DNA of 64,000 bases from Proales similis (taxonomy: Eukaryota; Rotifera; Eurotatoria; Ploima; Proalidae): contig JAGVRJ010000005.1 in assembly GCA_019059635.1 (NCBI GenBank), positions 1,922,001-1,986,000 on the forward strand. Reading direction: 5' to 3'. Under the pieces are notes generated by a model, which worked only from the letters and a program-made list of their open reading frames with translations, ran no database searches and was not told where the DNA came from. Each line of letters begins with the position of its first letter. The stretch's first letter is position 1. Positions 23,601 to 35,627 of this stretch are shown here, piece by piece. The position numbers and the translations under genes are program-made.

Positions 23601-24096
23601 CTCATAATGCTGAACTCGTCGATTTTCCTCTGCGAGTCTTTGAGCCGATGATTGTGTTCAAATGAGCCACATGCAAAGTCGTAGAAATTTTCGCCTGCCA
23701 ATCGATTATTAGTCGAAGCAAATACATTTCAAAGGCCAATTAATCACACACATGGGTCAACTGACTGGTCCATATTTTGCAAGATTCTGTTTGCTTTTTT
23801 TTTAAATCAAGTGATTAAAAATGTTGCAATTGCATCGGGTAGATTGTTTTAGAATGATTACAGATGGCCAGACATTCTTTGCTCATGCAAATCTCGTGGT
23901 TCTCGGTTTGATTGCCTCGGCTGAGCAGTGCTATGCACACCAGAAGAGCTGAGAGAAGCGAGAAAGCGACAAGTAGTCCGAAAACTAAGCAGATTACTGG
24001 CCAGCAGCTTGCTTTTGCTTTACTCGCTTGCGCCAGGTCTTCTTTAAGATTTGACTCGTTTGAGCCAACTTGGTTCAGGCTCTGCTCTGGCTGCAT
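20637..24096 (-). CDS. M13 (neprilysin-type) zinc metallopeptidase, copy B
   Basis: This has the same architecture as its neighbours. The ATG at 24096 begins a 35-residue cytoplasmic tail and a strong membrane anchor ([20 protein letters not shown]), then the CMSKEC pair. The conserved AVGRLYI region lies near 22310, NAFYS near 21720 and FPAGILQ near 21620. The zinc motif HEITH is at 21526-21540, followed by a 15-nt microexon at 21449-21463. That microexon encodes YDEEG where the others have FDD(Q/R)G. The third ligand lies in ENIADNGG, split by an intron near 21155/21090. The C-terminus ends CTLW. The frame is intact throughout. TATATAAG at 24178-24185 (minus strand) is a plausible TATA box 82 bp before the ATG. 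Confidence 0.88.
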
Positions 24097-24649
24097 GGTG
24101 CGGCTTAAACTTTGAAAATGAACGACTAGGATCTGCTGCTATTGAGCTTAAGACGACGAGTCTTGGCTTTTTTGAACCTTATATAGGGCCAGGATCGTCC
24201 GCTCACATGGGCCTAGATACGCCGTTTTGCAAGACGCATTATTCTTGCCCGATTAGTCTGTATTTGTGGACAACTGAGGATCAACGATTAATTGCACATA
24301 AATGTGCTTAAATGGAAGCGTGGTGAAGCGAATTAGCCCATTGCTTTTGTTCTTATTTGTACTTTTAATACTCATCGCGAAGCAAAGCGAATGAATGGTG
24401 AATGAAGCGACTCAATGAGGCCCAGCGTGGAGATTAGTTGCATAGAGCCGCATAGCACTGGCCGATGTTTGAGGCCGAATTAATGCGTTAGTGAATAGCG
24501 ATGACCACAATCGACCGTCCGCTATCTCGAGCCATACTTTGAGGCAGTAAATTTTATTTACGAATGATTCAATTCATTATCAAGAAGCTAGACTTGTTCA
24601 GTGTTTGATTTCTCTTCGTAGATCGGTAGACTTTGCTTATAGTTATCCA
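24097..24649. other. Spacer between M13 copies B and C
   Basis: It holds the copy B promoter, with a TATA-like box at 24178-24185, and the copy C 3' UTR (TTTATT near 24549). No gene is seen. Confidence 0.45.
24178..24185 (-). promoter_or_regulatory. TATA-like box of M13 copy B
   Basis: TATATAAG on the minus strand, 82 bases upstream of the copy B ATG, at a normal distance for a short 5' UTR. Confidence 0.5.
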
Positions 24650-27600
24650 CTACCAGACTGTGCATTTCTCGGCCGGATTGTTTGCCTGGTTGGGTTTGCA
24701 TTTAAAAGCTTTGCTGAACTCGTCGAAGTTTGAAGTGGGGCCAATCACTCTGGAGCAAAACAGTAGTTCGAGTAGAGTCCGGATTCCTTACGGATAAAAC
24801 AGTTTACCTGAACTCTCCAGGCGAATGATGGCTGTTCAATATCCTATTGAGCAAGCTCTCGTTTCGAAAATTGCCACACCAGACTTGGCCATAGTTGATA
24901 AAAAACAACTGCTCAGGTGTGTAGTCAAGGCCTGGCAGACGAGGTTCCACGCCATGCGTTTTGACCCATCGCTTGTATGCCTAAATTTCGTCCATTTAAC
25001 TGCTTCATGACACCGATTGATTCCTATTTCCTACCTCGAATGACATTTTTATGCCGCCGTTATCTGCAATGTTCTCTCCCTGAGTTTGAAATCCGTTCAG
25101 CTTTTCAAAGGCACCTCAACCAGTGAGTCTCTTAGTCTAACAACTCGCTTGGACAAGAGGCTTACAGTTCGATTGACTTGTTTTGAGAAATAGCCGCTGT
25201 ATTGTTCTATGATGCACTTGACCTTTTCCATATATTTGTCCACCGTTCTTAAGAGATAAAAAAAACTTTCCAGGTCGATGGAATGCAAAGTTTTGCTTGA
25301 ATTTCTTACTCTTGGGTCCATAGGCCTGCTGTTCCGTCCGGGTGGAAAATGCCGTTCTTGTCAAAAAGTCGACCTCTGTCGTCAAATCCTTGACATTTTT
25401 TTTTAAATTAAACTCTAGACCGGTCAATCGAATAAATCTTCTCAGCCTACCGTGAATGATCTCATGCCCGATCACAGTTCCGACAGCGCCGAAATTCAGA
25501 TAACTAGACAAAGAATCGTTAAGTTGGACAAGAGTCGAAGAATTAGCCAGTTTTTATTTACTTTGGCACCGATGAGTCGTAGAAAGGGCTCTGAAGAATG
25601 CCCGCAGGAAAGCCTTTGTCGAATAGAACAATAATTTATAAGTGAACAAGACTAGCTGGTCGCAATCGTACATATCTGGTTCAAATTTGGACTATAGAAC
25701 GCATTGATGATGGCCGGTCCGCTGATCCATCTAATGAGAGAAAATAACTTTAATTTAGCCATAGTCTCTGGGCTTGGTTCTGCTATTTGGGCTTACATGT
25801 CTCGACCGCGGGTGCCGCGGATGCCTTTCAAAGCGGCCAAGACATCTGACTTGAACATGCTCACGTAGTTTTCGAAAAACTCAAACGCCAGAAACGAATA
25901 CTAGAAAACAATCGGACTGGTTATTCAACTAAAATTGCACTCATTCGGGGAGCATATTACGTCTTTGTACATGTCGTTCATTATTGTATCGTTGTAAGTG
26001 AATTCAGGGTAGCCGATTTTGCTGGACATTAGCTCGGCCTTTGAAAAATGGTTTTAGGACACTGCTATCGGGTGAAATGCAAACAAACGATGATTACTTT
26101 GTTGATGGCCTCATGTCTTGACTTTTCGTCCATCCAGTCAACCTGGCGCAAGGTTCGCATGAACTCGGCGCGAATGCTTTCAATCATTTCAGTGGCCTTG
26201 TATTTAATTTTTTAAACATCTAACCCTCTTCTGATTGTTTAGAGGGTTTGAACTTACTGCATTTTTTGAACGCTCGTCAAAGTAATGCGAAACGTACATT
26301 CGACCCACAGCGTATTCCATCGAATTTAAAACATAATTGGAACACGAAAGCGAACGCGATGGAAACGAAATGGCGCCGCTTTTAACCTTGGAAATTCAAG
26401 ATGTTGTTTAAGTCAAACGGAATGCGCTGATGTAGACGCCAAGTACCTTTTGAAACTCAAGAGTGGCTTCTTTGAATTTCTTAGGCAAGTAAATCGCTTT
26501 GTCCCGAACGAACGTCCAAAACAAAAAGTTGACCAGATCGCTGAAGATTCGAATTGGCCATCAGACTTAGCCGATAGAGAGGGTAAATGAGAATATTTAC
26601 CGCTTGTGCTTTTGGCCGTTTTTAGAATAGAAGCGCATCAGGTCTGAGACAAATGGCAGATCGTAGACAAGGATCGGCTCGCTCTCTGTGATTGTAACAT
26701 TCTCAACATTCCTGAACACGCCGTAGACAAATTTCTTCCACTCGAACTAGAACAGCCAGTGTGAGTAAGAAATAATGCCGATTTTCTTCGCCACAACTTA
26801 CTTCGGGATAATCGCTCATGAGTTGCCTCAATGTCATGTTCTTGTAATCTAAATTGCGTCGAGTATTCTCATCCAAAGTGGTCTTAAATCAAACGAATGT
26901 TCATATTTTCTATTTAAGCGACTTTTTGTGCCTTAGATCGCCGACCTTGGAGAGTTCTTTTTCGATTTCAAAAATTCGACGTGCGTCCTCTTTGGCTTTT
27001 TTTGCGTCGGCTCCGAAATATTCGATCATCTTGGCTATGAAGTTGGTGTAGGCAGTTACGATTTTATCGTCTGAGTAAAGTTCGCTGTTCATTAGCCAGG
27101 TCGGCTGCTCGAACTAGATGCGCAGTTTGAAAAATTTTCAATTTGTTTGAAAAGCAGTTTGAAAATCAGCTCACGTTCAAGAGAGATTTGGACGGATCTT
27201 TGGGGTTGGCTGATACGTAGAGTTCAAACAGAGGCGACAAGTCGATTAGACGCATCTTGATCAGCATGTCCACAATCGAATAAGAATGCGGTTCAAAACG
27301 GTCTGTAAGTGCGGGCCAAGCTCCGAACTCAGTTTTCAAAAACGAAAGGAGCTTTATTTCGCCGTATTTCTCAATGCTCTCTGCGAAATTGAATTTAAGT
27401 TAAATGCAGCTGACAAAGCAAATCATTTCTATCGCTTGCCTTCATCCATACACGATTGATATAGAGTCTTTGCCTTTTGAATTGCTTCGATGTCGCTTTT
27501 TTCGATCGGCTCGTCTAGCAAGTCTGCGAAAATTTCCATTTAAACTTTGCTGGGCGGCGGTTCAAGGGACGCCCTGCATCTATTACCGGCTACATTGAAG

Positions 27601-28083
27601 GCAAGCGAATCTCTAAGGCCGTCAAAGACGTCAATTCTTGTTTGCTCGTCCGGTATTCGTTTTAATCTGGTGAACGAGCCGCAACTGAACTCATAGAAAT
27701 TCTCGCCTTTCGGTTTAAAAGGTTTATTCTTTTAATTCTGGTGAATTCTTTGCGCAAAACTACTTACAAGGATCTACTGTTTGGTCGATATTTTCCAATA
27801 TGATATTGGCTGGAGAGCGCAGATGAATAGAAATAAGCAAACAAATCGAAAAATGAAACAGATGCGACGTACCTGCCTTAATACAAGCCTTTGTCTCGCA
27901 GACTTGCTGCTTTCTTGCTTTTAAACTGCCAAGCATTGCACTCAGAATGATCACAGTGACGAACAAAACCAGAATAATGGCGAAGCAAAGCTTTAGCAGC
28001 TTTTCAAACCTTCAGAATCAGCTGAGTTGAGCGCCAAATCTTCTCTTAAATCTGCGAGCAACTCGTTACCTTCTTTGCGACAT
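24650..28083 (-). CDS. M13 (neprilysin-type) zinc metallopeptidase, copy C
   Basis: A five-codon first exon (ATG at 28083, MSQRR) joins the membrane-anchor exon ([20 protein letters not shown]), which continues to the CETKAC pair. The AVGRMYV region lies near 26300, NAFYS near 25695 and FPAGIL near 25610. The zinc motif reads HEIIH (25452-25466), with Ile at a position that is Thr or Ser in most relatives; both His and the Glu are kept. GENIADNGG is contiguous near 25060. The C-terminus ends CTVW. Unlike copies A, B and D, the FDDRG segment is not a separate microexon. It is fused to the following RLFDKNG exon, which starts at 25388. The gene appears complete and active. Confidence 0.88.
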
Positions 28084-28547
28084 GTCTGCTACTCAACGAA
28101 TGAAACTGAAACTGTTTATTACTTATTTTTTTTGTATTTATATTCTGACAATGGACAATGGCGAACGCAAACAGAATATAAACGGCATTTTATTGTGTTG
28201 GACTCACTTATTGTAACCAAGCAGCAAGTCATGTTTTGCTTATCTCTATTCTACTTTCGCCTTAAAAGATAGGTTAACAAGATAGGTTGGCCAGAATTGA
28301 GCAACTGTTGCAATTTCACTCGGACCAAACGTCCGGCCCATTTTATTAGCTGACCGCAATTACCAACAACAAGCAGAGTGAAATTCACTAGCCGGTCATT
28401 GGCTGGTAGTTAAGAATTAAATTGAAGCAAAGTCTAGGTATTAAAGCTGCTGAATTTGCTGATTTATCGCGCACCAATTAGGTCAACCTGCTCATCCTAT
28501 AGAATACAAAAAGAAACACACACGCACACAGAAAGAAACACGCGCTA
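28084..28547. other. Spacer between M13 copies C and D
   Basis: 464 bases with the copy C upstream region and the copy D 3' UTR (TTTATT near 28339). A weak AT-rich box on the minus strand near 28175 could serve copy C. No gene is seen. Confidence 0.4.
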
Positions 28548-31500
28548 TCACCAGACAGAGCACTTCTTGCTCGGATTGTTTCGTTGACCCGGCTTGCATT
28601 TGAACACCTCGGCGAAATCAGGCAAGTTCGAAGTGGGCCCGATTATTCTTGAATTAAGTGCGCACGGCTTATTTTGATAAAAAAGCAAAAACAGAATGAT
28701 AGCTGGTTACTAACCTGAACTGGCCGGGGCTGTGAATCGAATTCAAAACCCTAAGCATGAGAGCTTGGTCGCTAATTAAAAATTTCTCGGCAATTAGTAT
28801 CTGGCTCGTGAGAGAAAACAACTTAGACGAACCGGTATTTGGTGCACCAGACTTGGGCGTAGTTTATGAAGAAGAGCTGATATTGAGAGTAATGCAGGCC
28901 TGGCAGCAGAGGCTCTGGGCCGTTCTCTTTTTCCCAGTTCATATAAGCCTGTGAAATTCGGCAGATAAAAGATGAAGAAGGTTGCCCATTTGATTTTGGA
29001 TTGCTCACTCTAAAGGACTCTTTTAAGCCTCCGTTATCGGCGATGTTTTCGCCTTGAGTTTGAACTCCCTTAAGCTGAAAATTTTTCTTTTATGCCAACT
29101 CTCTCTCTCTCTCTCTCAAGAATAGTCTAACCGTCATATTTATTTGCTCAATGTAATACTCGTTGTATTGGTCCACGATGCACTGCACCTTTTCCTTATA
29201 TCTTTCAATTGTCCTTCACAACAAGACTCTTTGTACTCGCTCGCAGAAATTTCAGATTCGTTCTTAAAACGTACTCGTTTGTCCAAAGACTGAACGATTC
29301 GTCTGGATAGTAGACTCCTGTTTTGTCGTGAAGACGTCCTATATTTCCAATTTGCGATTGAAAAATTCACTCGACCAGAATTTACGCCCAAATTTACCTC
29401 TATCGTCAAATCCTTAATCGAAGAATAGAGATTGCCGAAGCTTCCTGTCTTCAAAAGCTTCAAACTACTTACCGTGAGTCATCTCGTGTCCGATCACGGT
29501 TCCGATTGCACCGTAATTTAAGTAGCTGTCATCGAATCAGATGGTTTCGCTTAGGCCAGATCATAGCTGCGTTTAATGAGATTTACTTGGGCGAATGTGA
29601 GTCGTAGAATGGAGGTTGAAGAATTCCAGCTGGAAAGCCTGAATAAAAAAGTCACGAGCGACTTGGCTTTCAAACACACTAGACAGCAGTGCTTACAAAT
29701 TTGATTCGAGTAGGGACTGTAGAACGCGTTTACTGCAGCCGGGCCACTTATCCAGCTTAAGCGAACTGACTTAGTCAAAATGCAAAAGGCTCGGTGGGCC
29801 AGCATTTGGGTTTACGCTTTACGGTCGCGGACCTGCCGCAGCACCTGGTAGCTGTGAGTCGTCATGATGTACAGCTGATTCAATGAGTTGATGAGATATT
29901 CGCTTTCGTTCATGTTGAACTTTTCCAATTTATACGGCTTCATCTTAACTGATTAGAGTCTAGAGATACTGACCTCTTCGTACATCAGATTTAAATGAGT
30001 GTCATTGTAGATGAATTCGGGATAGCCGACTTGGCTCTCCATGTAATCAGCCTGCGCAAAAACCTCGATTAGGAAAGGAACCGGTTGAAAATTTTCTTTT
30101 ACCTTGTCCAATGCCGCTTGTCTCGACTTGTCGTCCAGCCAATCGGCTTCGATTAGTATCTGCTTGAACTCGTCTCGTATGTATTTGATCATTTCAGTAG
30201 CCTGACAGCCAAACGAATAAATTTCTGTTTTACAAAAAAAAATGACGAGCAATCGCGAATTTACAGCTTTCTTCGAATCGTTGTGAAAGTGTTCAAGAAC
30301 GTAGAGACGTCCGACCGCATACTCCATAACGTCGATGACAAGCGAAGAGCAGACGATTTCCCTTGAGAGAGTTGCTTTCGTTCCTCTATAAACCTAAAAG
30401 GAAAAGAGAGAGAGAGAGATAAAACAAAACACAGCCCAGTCACTCTTGTAGCTGCCCAATTACTTTGTCAAAGTCTTGTTTAAATGTCTCGAATTTCTTT
30501 GGCAAATAAATAACTTCATTCTTGAACGCGGACCAGATGAAAATGTTCTCCAAGTCGCTGAGTGTCGCCAAGTGACCACGAAATTAGAAGGTTTTAAGGG
30601 CCTAAGCAGGCGAGGAATTTACGTTCGATTGGTTTCTTTGAGCTGGTCAAACAGCGAGATGGCAAATTCAAGGTAGGCAATGTCGTTGACCAAGAACTGC
30701 TCATCGTCGCCTATTTCAACACCTTCGATGTCTTTAAATGTGCCGTTGGGTATGAACGCATCCCAGTCAAACTAGAGTTAAACAACAACTGGCGGTTATT
30801 GTTGAAACTTGAGTTCTGACTGGCCTACTTTTGGAAACTTGGCCTTAATCTCGGCCAAGGTCATTTTGGTGTGTTCACTGTTCCTTTGCTTTTCGATCTC
30901 AGACAGATTCTTGGTTTGATCAAATTAATGAAGCAATTTAAACTCATTGCGGTGTAGTAAGTAGCTCACTTCGGTGAGAGTTTTCTCTAATTGATACATT
31001 CGCTCGATTTGGCCGTCGACGTCAACAGCCGACGAATTGAGCGCAGTGACAAAGCCGTGGAGAAATTTTTTATAAGCGTCGACAAACTCGGTGCTGTTGA
31101 AATAAATTGTGTTGAAAAACCATTGCGGCTGCTTAAGCTATTAGAACAGTTCGGTATGAGATAAAGGGAACTCAAGAGGAGCTGCGAGAGAACCAACTTT
31201 GAGAATATATTTTGTGGGATCAAGCGGATCCAGCGATACGACTAGATCAATCAAGGGGTTGAAATTGAATCTGTTCAATTTGACAAGCTTTTCGACTAGA
31301 CTCATGTTGGAGCGTCTTGAAGCTCCGTTGACTATTGGCCAACCGCCGAACTCTTCGTCGATTATTTGTAGGAATCTTGCTTCACCGTTCTTCTCTATTT
31401 CTTCTGAATTATGTTTTGAGCAATTTCACTCGTTCTAGAAGCGTCTAGGTCTCTTTAAGCACACTCACCTTCATTCATACACGATTTAAAGTACTTTTTT

Positions 31501-32198
31501 GCATTTATAGTCGCGTTTATATCTTTGTCGTCTATTTGCCGAGAAAGCAGATCTGTGAAGCAGCAACATTTACCAAGAGACCAACTCAATGCATTACAGA
31601 GCAGTGCAAGCCAAGGTCAGGAGCGCGAAAATCAATTGAAACTGAACGAAACAAACCCGAGATAGCAAAAGCCAACTCGTTCCTCAGCAAGTCGAACACG
31701 TCCAATTTAGTCTGCTCGTCCGGAATACGTTTTGTTTTAATGAATGCGCCGCAGCTAAATTGGTGAAAATCTTCGCCTTTCCAGCAGCAGCGGTTCAGTT
31801 TCAGTTCGGGAATTTTAAAGCGCATTGGTCGCTTTAAAGAGCTTACACGGATCGACCGAAGGGTCCATATACTCCAATATGTTGTGGGCTTTAAGATCAA
31901 GGGGTTAGTTGAGAGAGAGCGAGAAGCGAGAGAGAGAGAAAAGAGTTTTGATTTACCGGCTCGGACGCAGCTTTTTGTCATACAAACGCCTGGTTCGGAC
32001 AGCTTGCGGCTGAATAAGGCGACCGTAGTGGCAAGAAGCGCTACGCTGACAAATGTTATTCCCAATGAGGCAAATAGACAGCATTTATATCTGCATTTGT
32101 TGGAATTTTTTTTTTCACTTTTCCGATTGATTTAAAACTTTTGGAAAAAATATTGGCGCAAACCTTTTCAGAGCTCGGTTGCTTGCCTCGACGTTCAT
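28548..32198 (-). CDS. M13 (neprilysin-type) zinc metallopeptidase, copy D
   Basis: This is the first copy of the array in transcription order. The ATG at 32198 opens a short basic tail ([12 protein letters not shown]), then an intron and the membrane anchor ([19 protein letters not shown]), followed by the CMTKSC pair. The AVGRLYV region lies near 30310, NAFYS near 29730 and FPAGIL near 29635. The zinc motif is HEMTH (29474-29488), followed by a 15-nt microexon at 29398-29412 encoding [14 protein letters not shown] is contiguous near 29050. The C-terminus ends CSVW with a TGA stop at 28548-28550. It appears complete. A FOX-type palindrome with an AT-rich core sits about 75 bases upstream of the ATG. 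Confidence 0.88.
29101..29117. repeat. (CT)n microsatellite inside an intron of M13 copy D
   Basis: A 17-base CT run in a short intron between the GENIADNGG exon and the preceding exon. On the coding strand it is a GA run, not a polypyrimidine tract. Confidence 0.7.
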
Positions 32199-33060
32199 GT
32201 TGCTAGAGTAAGTAAAAAAAAAAAATTGGAAAAAAGTGAACGAGTTGATGCCGAGGTTTATCTTGTTGGCTGTTTATAAACAGTAAACTATCAGGCGGAA
32301 TTTATGCAAAAATGTTTATCTGAAACAAGAGGGAGAGAAAGAGAGAGAGAAGCTTTTTTTTTAAAATAGATACATGCAATAACAAATATAAACTCTTATC
32401 TGAGTGGCATACAATAAACGTGAATCAGAAGCGCCCGCAAGGATAATACGAAATGATAAAACATTAGACTGTGCAAGACTATGAACGCCCTCACACTCCC
32501 TCCCTGCACCTCCCCAGCCGTCAAAACTCTTTGAATTGAGCTCATTAGGCCAGGCTGTAAATATTAATGATGATTAGACTCGTCTGCTCATGCCAATCCT
32601 GTATCGAAATAGTGTTCGTTTAAAAAGCAAGCCCGCTGCCTCTCGCTTGTTCTTTTTGCATAGCAAAGAGCCGCTTTTCAACTGCAAATTGTTTAATTGA
32701 AATACCAAGCTTTGGAGCGATTCGTGCCAATTAAATTCGCCTCAAATAACAAACAGATTGAAAAAAAGACTGCAAGCGACCGCCAGTCGCTCCCTGATCA
32801 GAGTTGAACAGACAAAATCCCGAGTAGGGTGCTGAATTTTGAGTCGCTTGCTGCGCGCATACCTGAGCGCAAGCGTTTGAAATTTCGACTTGTTCTTGCA
32901 TAATTTCTTCATTCGACCCCCTCTTTCCTGTTGGCCCCATTTTCATCCGATCATCTGATCCAAATTGCCTTTGCTTTTTCTCATTTCCATACGCTCTGAC
33001 TCGTGAAATAACTTGACTCTCGTTCAAAAGAAAATAAAAAGACTAACTGTTGCGCACACG
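32199..33060. promoter_or_regulatory. Divergent upstream region of M13 copy D and the CAT transporter
   Basis: 862 bases between two outward-pointing start codons. It includes a perfect palindrome TGTTTATAAACA (32271-32282), a GA-rich stretch near 32331-32350 and an AT-rich box just before the transporter ATG. A minus-strand open frame at 32731-33027 has no ATG and no recognisable family. Confidence 0.5.
32271..32282. promoter_or_regulatory. Palindromic forkhead-like / TATA-like element
   Basis: TGTTTATAAACA is a perfect 12-base palindrome. Each half matches the forkhead core TGTTTA, and the centre reads TATAAA. It lies about 75 bases before the M13 copy D ATG. Its function is inferred only. 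Confidence 0.4.
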
Positions 33061-35627
33061 ATGTCGAGCAACTCTTTTGGACAAGGATCGGCTTTTGAAT
33101 TTCTTTACAGAAAGAAAAGAATCGACTCAAAACACGTCACAGATACGCCACTGGCGCGAGTTCTCAACACCCTCGACTTAACTGCGTTGGGTAATGATCG
33201 GCTGGCTACTGTTGTGTAAGGTTTAAATCACCTTAAACTCGATTAGGAATCGGCTCGACTCTTGGTGCTGGCATTTACGTACTGGCTGGCACTGTGATCA
33301 AGACTCAATCCGGCCCGTCAGTTATTCTTTCGTTCCTTATAGCGGCGATTGCGTCCGTCCTCGCTGGTCTCTGCTATGCAGAATTTGGCGCCCGCGTGCC
33401 CAAAACCGGCTCGGCTTATGTCTACACATATGTGACCATCGGCGAGTTTATGGCATTCATCATAGGCTGGAACTTGATTCTTGAATATGTAATTGGAACC
33501 TCGAGTGTGGCTCGAGCATTTAGCACCTATTTTGATTCAGTCATAGACAATCGCATTCAAAATTTTTTACGTGAAATCCTTCCCATGAACATTCCAGGCC
33601 TATCGCCCTACCCTGGTAAGCAAAGCTCTTTGAAAAATCGAATTCATTTTGCATAAAACTGAATTGGAAAATAGACTTTTTTGCGCTTGCCATCACTCTG
33701 CTCATTACCTGTAAGCCGATCAACACCGCCAGGACCTTGTCTGACTACTCTCTTTTTAACTCTAATTAAAAAAGGCATACTAGCAGTCGGTGTTAAAGAA
33801 TCATCAAGATTCAATAACATATTCACTGGAGTCAACCTTTGTGTGGTCACATTCATGATTGTTTGCGGCTCGTTAAAAGCTGACTTTAAAAACTGGTCAA
33901 TTGACCCATCAGATGTAAAAATCTCTTTTTAGAATGTTTCCCCAGCAGCACTTGGTATTTAAATTCTCCTTCAAGCTTCCAATCAACAAAACTCCGATTG
34001 CGAATCATACTCTACCGTGCAATTCAACGCAAACCTGCGGCGAGGGCGGTTTTTTTCCATTCGGCGTATCGGGAATGTAAAGTTGCGATTGAAATTTTTA
34101 TAAAATTTAGTGCTAAGAATTTTCTAAATTTAAATAGGCTCGCTGGAGCTGCCAAGTGTTTTTACGCATTTGTCGGATTTGACTGCATTGCGACCACTGG
34201 TTAGTTAGTCTCGAGCAAGTCAGTCTGCCCTTAGTCTAAATGCTTCTTCGGTTCAGGAGAAGAGGTGAAAAATCCTCAGAGAGCGATCCCAGTCAGTATC
34301 GTGCTTGCTCTATTAGTTTGTACGATCGGCTATTGCGGTGTATCAGGCGTTTTGAGCCTGATGATCCCATACTATATGATCGATGACAAGGCGCCCATGC
34401 CTGAGGCATTCAGAGAAGTCGGATGGAATTGGGCTCGATATTTGGTGGCAATCGGCGCCATATGCAGCTTGTCTACCAGGTACAAGTCGTAAATTTCGAT
34501 ATTCCTTCATCATGTTCTTTCAAGTCTGACCTAAAAGTCTTCTCGGAGCCATGTTCCCTCTGCCGCGAATACTGTATGCGATCTCTTCTGACGGTCTGAT
34601 CTTCAGGTCTTTATCGAAGGTCAATCAACGACTCAAGACACCGCTTCTTGCCACCATTTTAAGCGGTGTGTTTGCAGGTTTCCATTCATTTGCCTCAGAA
34701 TCGAATCTTCTTCGGTTTAAAGTTTGTCTAGGAATAATGGCGATGATATTCGACCTGGACGAACTGGTTAACATGATGTCCATAGGCACCCTTCTAGCAT
34801 ATAGTCTGGTGGCAATATCAGTCTTGGTGTTGAGGTTTAGCTTGAACTCAGTTGGTTAGTTTAGCTCGATATTATGGCAAACTCAATAGGTACCAAACCG
34901 ATTTCTCCGACTATTCGGCCGTAAATCAAGAGAGCGAACTCAACACCAACGAGAGCTTTTTCACTCGGCTATTCAACACATCTGCAAATGCACCGACCGA
35001 AAGCTCAGAGAAAATAGTCATCTATTCGACAAGCTTTAGCTGTAACTCAAACCCCGATTTTCATGTCACACTAACAGTCACCGAAAATGCGTGATTAGGC
35101 ATCGACATTGTGCTCATATGTCTACTATTGGTGATTGAAAAAGACAACTTGAGTCAAATTTATGTATATGCGCCCTTGGCTGCCCTAGTGGCTGTTCTGC
35201 TTGTTTTAATATTAGTCATCTGGAGACAGCCGCAAAACAAGAAGAGCATAACTTTCAAAGTGAGCGCCACAATTCACAAGACTGAAAATGAATTTGTTGT
35301 ATTCATTCGCTTTTCAGATGCCCTTGGTTCCTTTCTTGCCGATTATAAGCGTGTTTATAAACTTTTATTTGATGATGGTGTTGAACGTCGCAACATGGAT
35401 TCGATTTGCGGTCTGGATGATCATTGGTGAGTTTAATTTTGTTGCTTATTGAACAAGGCCTATTGAAAGTTTTAATCAAAATGACTGAACCAGGCTTTAT
35501 GATCTATTTCGGCTACGGAGTAAGAAATAGCTCGGAGAATTCGAGCTATCGTAGACTAGCGCCGAGTTCTTCGTGCGAGTCTATAAATTCAATCGGCTAC
35601 GAGAATCCAAACACGGTCGGGCAGTGA
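33061..35627 (+). CDS. SLC7A: CAT-type cationic amino-acid transporter (SLC7A1-4 family)
   Basis: This is a plasma-membrane permease of about 14 helices that carries arginine, lysine and ornithine. The ATG at 33061 starts a short cytoplasmic tail. Traced exons include 33061-33190, 33247-33615, 33675-33710, 33775-33914 and 33977-34075, followed by several more to 35627. Family landmarks are [36 protein letters not shown]-type [40 protein letters not shown] and [14 protein letters not shown]. The GEEVKNPQ segment is a CAT hallmark. The last helices ([15 protein letters not shown], then [14 protein letters not shown]) lead to a Ser-rich tail. Introns are about 50-75 nt, and the frame is closed. 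It has no functional link to the divergent M13 gene that I can see. Confidence 0.88.

Noticed and set aside
25452-25466. HEIIH in M13 copy C as a disabled zinc site
   Set aside because: Both His and the Glu are kept; only a non-ligand residue differs, and the other motifs are intact.
32731-33027. 98-codon minus-strand frame between M13 copy D and the CAT transporter
   Set aside because: No ATG start, no domain, and it lies in a divergent promoter region.
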